DNA from: SZUA-448 sp045593785
GTDB taxonomy: Bacteria; Bacillota; Clostridia; Lachnospirales; Lachnospiraceae
Reading direction: 5' to 3'
Assembly (NCBI GenBank): GCA_045593785.1
Contig: JAZNXH010000154.1
Coordinates: 1-45,063 of the forward strand
Length of the DNA stretch: 45,063 nucleotides
The number at the start of each line of letters is the position of its first letter. Position 1 is the first letter of the stretch. Shown one piece after another: positions 7,555-13,418 of the stretch. A program made the position numbers and the translations under genes. The notes under the pieces were generated by a model. It worked only from the letters and a program-made list of their open reading frames with translations, had not been told where the DNA came from and did no database searches.

Positions 7555-9390
7555 ATGGGGGAAAAAATAGCCAATCAAATCGGAAAAGTTCTGTATAATT
7601 TGCGAGTGGAAAAGAATATAGACCAAGAAGAACTGTGCTATGGTCTCTGTTCCGATGCGGCACTTTCACGCTATGAGCTCGGGGAACGGGTACCGGACCG
7701 TCTGTTACTGATTGCGCTGTTGCAACGCTTGGGAAAATCTGCGGATATGATTGCTACGATGCTGGATGCGAAAGAGTATACATATTTTGCATGGCGCAAA
7801 CTAGTACTGGAGGCGGCAGAAAAAGAGGATATAGATGCGTTGAAGGAGTCACTGTCTCAGCCCGAGGCAGAGGACTTGAGCTGTAACGAGATTCTTCAGA
7901 AACAGTTTTTGTATCGTATGCGCTCTGTAGCGGCAGAGGCAGAGGGGGCGTATATTGATGCGATCGGCTGGCTGGAAGAGGCGATACATCTTACGATACC
8001 GGAACCGAAGGATGGAAAATTGGGGCGCAGTCTGCTTAGTATCGAGGAAATAAAGCTGTTAGTCAAATTGGCAGAGTTACAACTGGTTGTCGGAAAGATA
8101 GATGAGGCAAAGAATCTGCTACGAAGCATTCTGTCGTATTCTGAGCAACAGTATGACGATACGGATGCCTTGCTTTCCGTGTATCCAAGGGCGGTAAGGG
8201 TATTATCACCGTTGCTCATGGAGCGGGGAGAGTATGCGGAGTGTTTTGTCCTGTGTCAGAAGGCAATAGAACTACTAAGGAGCAAGGGGATTCTGATGGA
8301 CTTAACATTCTTGTTACGTCAATATCTGTATTGTGCAAAGCAAGGAATTTATGCGGAAAATGAGAGATTGTACCAGAATGCTCTGGAGGCACTGGAGTCA
8401 GTCTATCAGAGTTATGGATTCGAGGTTAGTGTAATAGAACAACGCTCTGAGTATTATTTTAATGAGGAAATCTATCTGGTCGGAGAAGTGTTGAAAAAGT
8501 ACCGGATAAAAAAAGCAATCTCGCAAGAAGAACTGAGTGAAGGAATCTGCACTCCCGAAACAATCTCAAGAATCGAGAGTGGAAAACGCGCACCGAACAC
8601 AAAGAATTACTATGCATTGGCACAGAAACTGGATGCGGAAGTAGATTACTTTGATGCGGGGATTGATACCGCGGATTTTTCACTGATTCTACTAAAACGA
8701 GAGATGCGGGTTGCTATTGCTCGATGCCAATGGGACAAAGCAGAGGAGATGCTTGAACAGTTAAAAGCAGGATTGGAAAAGGAAGGAACGCTACAGAGTC
8801 CCAGGAATCAGATGGGGTTAAAGCCGGAAGAATACTGCATCCGCTATAATCAGAAAAAGTGTAGTGCGGAAGAATTCATGGCAGTGTGTGAACAGCTTGC
8901 CGAGTGTGAGAACGAACGTTGGAGGGAAGAGGCGTACTGGAAGCAGTTTTTAACAAGAGATAAGGTAAGAATCTTAAACTATATTGCGGTGCTCTATACG
9001 AAAGAAAGAGCGTTTTCTAAGGCTGTGACTATACTGGAGGGAGTGCTAGATTGGCTTGAAAAAAGCTCCGTAGGGTTAGCGGAGCGGTATACAGAGAGCC
9101 TGACAGCAATGGCAAATCTGGTCAACATCTATAATAGTATGAAACTCTATAATAAGTGTCTTCAGATGAGTGAAAGATGTGTTCGTTTTTGCTTGAGTTG
9201 TGGACAAGGGACGGCGATTCCCAAATTGATTGGGAATCAAGTGGAAGTCCTGATGGTAACTAAGTGTGACATGGAAGCGTGTAAAAGGCAATTACAACAG
9301 GCTTACTATATGAGTAGATTATTTCGAAACAAAGTTAGCGAAAGCATTAATGAGCATTATATAGGACATTTTGGGAAAAATATTGAATAG
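7555..9390 (+). CDS. Tandem XRE-type HTH transcriptional regulator with helical (TPR-like) repeats, RRNPP-like
   Basis: A cytoplasmic DNA-binding regulator of 611 residues. Two XRE/Cro-type HTH domains are visible: residues about 5-62 (IGKVLYNLRVEKNIDQEELC...ALSRYELGERVPDR) and about 304-362 (VGEVLKKYRIKKAISQEELS...TISRIESGKRAPNT). Each is followed by a long helical region with TPR-like spacing (about 75-300 and 375-600). Single-HTH proteins with C-terminal TPRs form the peptide-responsive RRNPP group (PlcR, Rgg, NprR). Here the whole HTH-TPR unit seems duplicated within one chain. The ATG at 7555 is preceded by GGGAG. The gene ends 5 bases from a convergent 43-codon gene for a signal-peptide-bearing peptide, the classic neighbour of such regulators, so I infer that it senses that peptide. 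No peptide binding can be shown from sequence. Confidence 0.88.
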   Translation: MGEKIANQIGKVLYNLRVEKNIDQEELCYGLCSDAALSRYELGERVPDRLLLIALLQRLGKSADMIATMLDAKEYTYFAWRKLVLEAAEKEDIDALKESLSQPEAEDLSCNEILQKQFLYRMRSVAAEAEGAYIDAIGWLEEAIHLTIPEPKDGKLGRSLLSIEEIKLLVKLAELQLVVGKIDEAKNLLRSILSYSEQQYDDTDALLSVYPRAVRVLSPLLMERGEYAECFVLCQKAIELLRSKGILMDLTFLLRQYLYCAKQGIYAENERLYQNALEALESVYQSYGFEVSVIEQRSEYYFNEEIYLVGEVLKKYRIKKAISQEELSEGICTPETISRIESGKRAPNTKNYYALAQKLDAEVDYFDAGIDTADFSLILLKREMRVAIARCQWDKAEEMLEQLKAGLEKEGTLQSPRNQMGLKPEEYCIRYNQKKCSAEEFMAVCEQLAECENERWREEAYWKQFLTRDKVRILNYIAVLYTKERAFSKAVTILEGVLDWLEKSSVGLAERYTESLTAMANLVNIYNSMKLYNKCLQMSERCVRFCLSCGQGTAIPKLIGNQVEVLMVTKCDMEACKRQLQQAYYMSRLFRNKVSESINEHYIGHFGKNIE

Positions 9391-9395
9391 GATAT

Positions 9396-9527
9396 CTAAA
9401 TTAATTCCCAATCACTACTGTATTCACATATCTGAATGTGAGAGTCTTTGGCAGTCATATCAGAAGGAATAAAGGGAATCAGAGAAAGAAAGAACAAAAA
9501 TAGTCCAAGTAAAATAGTTTTTTTCAT
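9396..9527 (-). CDS. Exported signalling-peptide precursor (candidate pheromone)
   Basis: A 43-residue reading frame on the minus strand. It begins MKKTILLGLFLFFLSLIPF, a textbook signal sequence (two Lys, then about 15 hydrophobic residues). A short polar region follows (MTAKDSHIQICEY), and the chain ends in SSDWELI. A good AGGAG site lies 8 bases upstream of the ATG at 9527. The stop is 5 bases from the stop of the convergent XRE/TPR regulator. PapR, the PlcR-activating peptide of Bacillus cereus, has the same size and plan: signal peptide, spacer, active C-terminal heptapeptide. By analogy the mature signal would be the last 5-8 residues, re-imported by an oligopeptide permease (none lies in this window). 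It could instead be an unrelated small exported protein. Confidence 0.72.
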   Translation of the reverse strand: MKKTILLGLFLFFLSLIPFIPSDMTAKDSHIQICEYSSDWELI

Positions 9528-9563
9528 TGGTTGGTCTCCTTTTTATTTCTTTTGGTGTTTTTG

Positions 9564-9592
9564 ATAATATAAAAATTGTAACGATGGTAACA
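9564..9592 (-). promoter_or_regulatory. Possible promoter and 16-bp pseudo-palindrome upstream of the pheromone gene
   Basis: On the minus strand a TATTAT -10 (9564-9569) is seen without a good -35. The -35 region is instead covered by TGTAACGATGGTAACA (9577-9592), which is symmetric at 10 of 16 positions. A weak -35 overlapped by a dyad fits a promoter that needs an activator. Confidence 0.4.
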
Positions 9593-9593
9593 T

Positions 9594-9650
9594 GAAAGCA
9601 CCATGACGTTTTTGGAAAATAAAATTCCCCGAAAACGTCATGGTGCTTTC
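9594..9650. repeat. Large inverted repeat between the pheromone gene and the RiPP-like operon
   Basis: Arms 9594-9613 and 9631-9650 are 20 bases each and pair at 19 Watson-Crick positions plus one G-T. They are separated by 17 bases that can extend the stem with GGAA/TTCC. There is no T-run on either side, so it does not look like a simple terminator. It sits exactly between two divergent transcription units, which suits a shared operator, a cruciform or an RNA structure. Confidence 0.8.
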
Positions 9651-9723
9651 GCATTGTGAGATTTACTATAAATTTGTATGGTAAATAGATAGAAAAGTTT
9701 TGTTTATGGGATAAGTGGCGGGT

Positions 9724-9789
9724 TTGTGTGAATAGATGTAAGAATGTATATTCATAGAAAGTAAACAATTTATTGAAAAATCAATAAAT
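9724..9789 (+). promoter_or_regulatory. Candidate promoter and operator-like dyad of the RiPP-like operon
   Basis: TTGTGT (9724-9729), 17 bases, then TATATT (9747-9752) preceded directly by TG. Just downstream, ATTTATTGA (9768-9776) and TCAATAAAT (9781-9789) form a perfect 9-bp inverted repeat with a 4-base spacer, overlapping or following the likely transcription start. This suits a repressor site or a 5'-end hairpin. Confidence 0.45.
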
Positions 9790-9816
9790 AAGATGTTTAT
9801 GTGAGGAGGTGGAAAT

Positions 9817-9891
9817 ATGAAGGAAGAATTGTTTGATTTTGAATACGAGACTTGTGAAGCAAATGTTCTGTCTGGTATAGGCGGATTCTAA
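9817..9891 (+). CDS. Candidate RiPP precursor peptide, 24 residues
   Basis: A short reading frame with an unusually strong ribosome-binding site: GAGGAGGT (9803-9810), 6 bases before the ATG. The product begins MKEELFDFEYETC and ends ANVLSGIGGF. It has an acidic, aromatic N-terminal half that would act as leader, one Cys at position 13, and a Gly-rich C-terminus ending in Phe. It is the first gene of an operon with a creatininase-fold protein, a radical SAM/SPASM enzyme and an exporter, so I infer that it is the modified substrate. The plan recalls mycofactocin MftA (a short acidic peptide whose C-terminal core is modified), but the C-terminus is GIGGF rather than one ending in VY. Very small frames can arise by chance; the ribosome-binding site, position and context argue against that. 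Confidence 0.72.
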   Translation: MKEELFDFEYETCEANVLSGIGGF

Positions 9892-9910
9892 GTTGTCGTA
9901 ATAATTTGAG

Positions 9911-9945
9911 AATTAAGCCGGAGAAATTGTTTCTTCGGCTTAATT
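9911..9945 (+). terminator. Strong hairpin between precursor and modification genes (attenuator or mRNA stabiliser)
   Basis: AATTAAGCCG (9911-9920) pairs with CGGCTTAATT (9936-9945). The inner bases continue the pairing (one G-T) down to a TTG loop, giving about 16 pairs. No T-run follows, so it probably causes partial termination or protects the upstream message, keeping the precursor transcript in excess of the enzyme genes. Confidence 0.65.
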
Positions 9946-9962
9946 GTTGGGGAGAGATGTAG

Positions 9963-10676
9963 TTGAATATATTAAATGTAACAACAGAAGAACTAAAAAA
10001 TAGAATAGCAGGTGTTAAAACGTTGATACTTCCGGTAGGTTCGTTTGAACAGCATTCTAGGTTTATGTGTATGGGAACAGACACGGTTATTGCAACATTT
10101 TTAGCGCAAAGGGTAGAGCAGAATACAAAGTCTGTGGCATTGTTTCCGGTTGTATATGGAGTAAGTGAAATCCACAAATCATTTTGCGGAACTATATATA
10201 TTAGTCCGAAAATTTTCTATTTATACATTAAAGATATTATTACAAGTGTTGCAAAAGAGCAGATAGAAAATTTGTTGATTATTAATGGTCACGGAGCTAA
10301 TTGGTATGCAATAAATAAAGCTTGTGAAGAGTGTGCATCCTTATTTCAACATATAGAGGTTTATCAGTGGTGGGAGATGATTGGAGAGAAGTTTTTTGCT
10401 AAAGATGAGATATCGCACGCAGGAGCACAGGAATTATCTGTATTGCAATATATTGATATGCAGTGTGTGAGACTAGATAAAGTAGAAGATCAGGAAAGAG
10501 GCGATACTAATATAAACATTGTTGAATGTAAAGATATTTATCAAATTACAAAAAATGGTGTATTGGGAAAAGCACTGACGTATGATGTTGAAAAGGGAAA
10601 GGGTGTGCTGGATGAGGTTGTGAAGATGTTTGTTACAATAATTGAAACGTGGGAGAAAAACAATGGAGATAATTAA
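9963..10676 (+). CDS. Creatininase-family protein, possible MftE-like RiPP peptidase
   Basis: This 237-residue protein has the creatininase (creatinine amidohydrolase) fold of metal-dependent hydrolases. The family signatures are visible: LPVGSFEQHS followed by MGTDT (metal ligands Glu29, His31, Asp40), IINGHGANW, and HAGAQELS carrying the second His/Glu pair. In mycofactocin synthesis the creatininase homologue MftE is the peptidase that releases the modified C-terminus. Here, next to a short peptide and a radical SAM gene, the same job is inferred. True creatininases and FAPy deformylases share the fold, so substrate is not proven. The start is TTG at 9963 with GGGGAGAG about 8 bases upstream; the next in-frame ATG would delete the first metal ligands. 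It overlaps the radical SAM gene by 14 bases. The gene is AT-rich compared with rho. Confidence 0.85.
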   Translation: MNILNVTTEELKNRIAGVKTLILPVGSFEQHSRFMCMGTDTVIATFLAQRVEQNTKSVALFPVVYGVSEIHKSFCGTIYISPKIFYLYIKDIITSVAKEQIENLLIINGHGANWYAINKACEECASLFQHIEVYQWWEMIGEKFFAKDEISHAGAQELSVLQYIDMQCVRLDKVEDQERGDTNINIVECKDIYQITKNGVLGKALTYDVEKGKGVLDEVVKMFVTIIETWEKNNGDN

Positions 10677-11739
10677 AAGAAGAGAAGAACCAGGGCATGG
10701 TATAAATTTATTTATGGTGAAAGAAAACGGAAAGGTGAAAATAAAAGCTTCAACAAGAGAAAAGGAAGGAAATAGTACGTTTGCAGCACCGTTAGATGTA
10801 CATGTAGCCGTTACAAATAAGTGTAATATGGAATGTGAATATTGTTATGCAAAAGATAAACGCTTTTTGGAACAACAGGATATGTCTTTACAAGAAGTAA
10901 TGGATATGATTGATAAATGTAATGACGCAAACGTGTTTAAGCTGACGTGGAGTGGCGGAGAACCGTTGTGTAGACCTGATATTTTTTCAATATTGCAATA
11001 TGCTGGTGAAAAGGGGTTTCAGCAACATATGATTACGAATGGTATGTTGTTGGACAAAGAAAATGTTAAGTGGTTAAAAGAGTTTAATGTATTAGTGCAG
11101 ATAAGCTTACATGAAATTTCTGATGCGGTATTTTGGGAAAAATGTAAGTTATTGGTTGAGAGTGGTATTGATACAGTGGTAGATGTGGTTATGGAAAAGA
11201 ATTTACTGGGAAAAGTTGCATTAGTGGTTGAAATGTGTCGTAAAGTTGGAATTAAAAAGATTAAATTTGGTCCTATAATTCCAATGGGACAAGCTAAAGG
11301 CCTAGTTAACATACAAGAATACAAAAGGGTAATAGAAAAATTATTGGGAGAAATAAGTGAATGTAGAAAAGATGATATAAAGATAGTTACTCAGTTTGAT
11401 CGACATGAGTATAGGTGCGCAATGCAATCGTTAGAACTTAGAGAATTATTGTGTGAGGGAGCTAGTACTCTTATGTATATTGATAATAATGGAGATGTGT
11501 ATCCGTGTCCACTACTGAAAGAATATGAAGAGTTTAAGGCTGGGAATATAGTTCGAGATTCGATAGAATCAGTATGGTTTGCAGATCCAATGCAAGAATA
11601 TAGGGCAATTAGTATTGAAGATACAGGGTGTTTAGATTGCGGTCAGATTTGTGGAGTATGGTGTAGAGGTTTGACATTGGCATATACTGGAGATGTTAAA
11701 GCTCATTCCCCTTTTTGCAAAAATACGAGGAATTTGTAA
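10663..11739 (+). CDS. Radical SAM/SPASM peptide-modifying enzyme
   Basis: The 358-residue protein carries the radical SAM cluster motif CNMECEYC (Cys54, Cys58, Cys61), a WSGGEPL motif for SAM binding, and a partial TIM-barrel core. The C-terminal 90 or so residues form a Cys-rich SPASM-type domain (LLCEG, VYPCPLL, CLDCGQICGVWCRG, PFCK) that would hold auxiliary iron-sulfur clusters, as in enzymes that crosslink or oxidatively modify peptides (MftC, PqqE, sactionine synthases). About 45 residues precede the core; I do not see a PqqD-like recognition domain there, nor a separate one nearby. The ATG at 10663 is preceded by GGGAG and overlaps the creatininase gene; a TTG at 10642 would add 7 residues. 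Substrate, by context, is the 24-residue peptide upstream. The reaction cannot be read from sequence. Confidence 0.92.
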   Translation: MEIIKRREEPGHGINLFMVKENGKVKIKASTREKEGNSTFAAPLDVHVAVTNKCNMECEYCYAKDKRFLEQQDMSLQEVMDMIDKCNDANVFKLTWSGGEPLCRPDIFSILQYAGEKGFQQHMITNGMLLDKENVKWLKEFNVLVQISLHEISDAVFWEKCKLLVESGIDTVVDVVMEKNLLGKVALVVEMCRKVGIKKIKFGPIIPMGQAKGLVNIQEYKRVIEKLLGEISECRKDDIKIVTQFDRHEYRCAMQSLELRELLCEGASTLMYIDNNGDVYPCPLLKEYEEFKAGNIVRDSIESVWFADPMQEYRAISIEDTGCLDCGQICGVWCRGLTLAYTGDVKAHSPFCKNTRNL

Positions 11740-11740
11740 T

Positions 11741-12931
11741 ATGAACGAGATACGAAAGTTGTACATATTTACTTTCTTCAGAAGCTTTACCGTTTTTGCA
11801 TCCGTTAGTGTTGCATTTTATAATAGTAACGGACTGTCATATTTTGAGATTATGTTGTTGCAATCAGTGTATGCAGTTGCGATTGCAGTCTTGGAAGTTC
11901 CTTCGGGAATGCTTTCTGATATGATTGGGCGGAAGAAAACATTAGTGGTTGGAAGTCTTGCATTTGCTATCGCGTATTCCTGTGGCGCGTTTGGTGCCGG
12001 TCTGCTTATGTTCGGTCTGATGCAAATCTTTGCTGCCGTGGGGCAAAGTTGCTATTCCGGAACATTTCTGGCGTTGATGTACGAAGATGTTGAGCATGAT
12101 AAGAGTATAACCAAAAGCCCTAATGTGATTTTTTCAAATCTTCAGGTGATTAACCTTATTTCGGTGCTGCTGGCTGCGCTGACTTCAGTGATTGTTGTAA
12201 AGTATATGTCAATGAGAGCAACATACTTTATAACGGTGCTTATGTATCTTTTGACGTTTGCAGTGAGTCTCGGATTGAAGGAAAAGCAGCATACATATGT
12301 TAAGAAAGAAAGTTATAGCCTGAAAGGATATTTTTCGATATTCCGAGAAGGGATTCAGACAATTGCAAAGAGTGGGTTTCAGATATTGCTGATTGATATG
12401 ATTGTATTTGTTTGTTTCTCCAATGTTGTTCTATATCTGCAACAGCCGTTACTGCTCGACAGGGCGTTTCCGGTAGCGTATTTTGGCATCGTTAGTGTGA
12501 TTGTTACGATAACCACCACGGTGGCACTGAAGGTTTTCGGAGTACTTGAAAAACAGATAAAGCAGTCCAAACGCTTGCTTGGCATTCTGACTATGGCTGT
12601 GATAGCGGTTCTTTTAAGTAATATTGTTATCAAAAACTCGTTTTGGGTAATTATGACTTTTTCTGTTTTGGCGATTGTAATGCGTGTGAGAGAAATCTTT
12701 ATCATGACAGAAGTAAACAGACAAATCAGCGACAGCAGCAGAGCAACGATACTGTCAATTGTTTCCGCGATTGAGATGATTGGTATTGCGGTGTTAAGTG
12801 CAGTAACCGGGTATTGTGAAAATGTATCATTGGACTTTTCAATTGTGGTTATTTCGCTGGCAATGTTGAGTCTTTATTGCATTATTTGGTGGAGAAAACG
12901 TAGATATGCTGCACCAAAGCCCCGTCCGTAA
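11741..12931 (+). CDS. Major facilitator superfamily transporter, probable exporter of the cluster
   Basis: A 396-residue integral membrane protein with about 12 hydrophobic segments. The MFS loop 2-3 motif is seen as GMLSDMIGRKKTLV (about residues 54-67), preceded by the helix VAIAVLEVPS. The ATG at 11741 lies 1 base after the radical SAM stop, with GAGG about 10 bases upstream, so it is the last gene of the operon. MFS proteins in RiPP clusters usually export the product or give self-resistance; this is inferred from position. Codon use looks less AT-rich than in the two genes upstream. A drug-efflux or sugar role cannot be excluded. No clear terminator follows before the rpmE promoter. Confidence 0.88.
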   Translation: MNEIRKLYIFTFFRSFTVFASVSVAFYNSNGLSYFEIMLLQSVYAVAIAVLEVPSGMLSDMIGRKKTLVVGSLAFAIAYSCGAFGAGLLMFGLMQIFAAVGQSCYSGTFLALMYEDVEHDKSITKSPNVIFSNLQVINLISVLLAALTSVIVVKYMSMRATYFITVLMYLLTFAVSLGLKEKQHTYVKKESYSLKGYFSIFREGIQTIAKSGFQILLIDMIVFVCFSNVVLYLQQPLLLDRAFPVAYFGIVSVIVTITTTVALKVFGVLEKQIKQSKRLLGILTMAVIAVLLSNIVIKNSFWVIMTFSVLAIVMRVREIFIMTEVNRQISDSSRATILSIVSAIEMIGIAVLSAVTGYCENVSLDFSIVVISLAMLSLYCIIWWRKRRYAAPKPRP

Positions 12932-12949
12932 ACACAAGAAAAATACCAC

Positions 12950-12978
12950 TTGCATTTCTTTCTTTCCTATGATATAAT
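12950..12978 (+). promoter_or_regulatory. Sigma-A-type promoter for rpmE
   Basis: TTGCAT (12950-12955), 17 bases, TATAAT (12973-12978). Transcription would start near 12985. Confidence 0.8.
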
Positions 12979-12984
12979 CACAAA

Positions 12985-13130
12985 GCTGTTGTGGGTTTTA
13001 GAGTAGACAGTATTGGAAATTATGGCAGTTTCGATGAAAGTGATTTCATCAGCTAGCCGAATTGATAGAGAATGCCGGTCAGAAATCGGCGGCTCAAACA
13101 ATGATTCGATTATATATGTGAGGTGAAATC
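12985..13130 (+). ncRNA. Structured 5' leader of rpmE, possible ribosomal-protein autoregulatory element
   Basis: The 145-base leader holds a perfect hairpin GATGAAA-GTGA-TTTCATC (13033-13050). A second stem follows, in which AGCTAGCCGA (13051-13060) can pair with TCGGCGGCT (13086-13094). L31 leaders that bind the protein product are known in several bacterial groups including Firmicutes. Membership in such a family is inferred from position and pairing only. Confidence 0.5.
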
Positions 13131-13337
13131 ATGAAGGAAGCAATCCAACCGAAGTACTATCAGGCAAAGGTTACCTGTAACTGTGGTAACGAATTCGTAA
13201 CCGGTTCTACTAAGAGCGAGATTCACGTAGAAATCTACTCCAAGTGCCATTCTTTCTATACCGGTCAGCAGAAGAGCATAGCTGCACGTGGTGCAATCGA
13301 TAAGTTCAATCGTAAGTACGGTCTTTCGAACAACTAG
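13131..13337 (+). CDS. rpmE: 50S ribosomal protein L31 (one zinc Cys replaced)
   Basis: L31 sits on the large subunit and helps bridge it to the small one. The 68 residues match the zinc-ribbon type by sequence: CNCGNEFVTGST near the N-terminus and KCHSFYTGQQK further on. The zinc form normally has C-x-C plus C-x2-C. Here Cys16, Cys18 and Cys39 are present, but position 36 is Tyr (IYSKCH; codon TAC), and the usual Pro after CH is Ser. The zinc site is therefore incomplete. GTGAGG lies upstream of the ATG. It has its own promoter and leader and ends in a terminator, so it is separate from the DUF1385 gene. Confidence 0.95.
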   Translation: MKEAIQPKYYQAKVTCNCGNEFVTGSTKSEIHVEIYSKCHSFYTGQQKSIAARGAIDKFNRKYGLSNN

Positions 13338-13360
13338 CACATACGAATATGCGAAAAAAA

Positions 13361-13393
13361 GGGTTGAGGCGTTATGCTCTCAGCCCATTTTTG
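13361..13393 (+). terminator. Intrinsic terminator after rpmE
   Basis: GGGTTGAG and CTCAGCCC pair (one T-G) around a GCGTTATG-type loop, followed by ATTTTT. Confidence 0.8.
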
Positions 13394-13418
13394 AATTGTA
13401 AAATAATGGAGGATAAAG

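Noticed and set aside
9460..9768. A 102-codon minus-strand frame overlapping the pheromone gene
   Set aside because: It crosses the large inverted repeat and the probable promoters, is in a different frame from the signal peptide, and has an unlikely composition.
9911..9945. Full intrinsic terminator after the 24-residue peptide gene
   Set aside because: The stem is strong but no T-run follows, and the downstream genes have no other promoter I can see, so partial termination or message protection is more likely.
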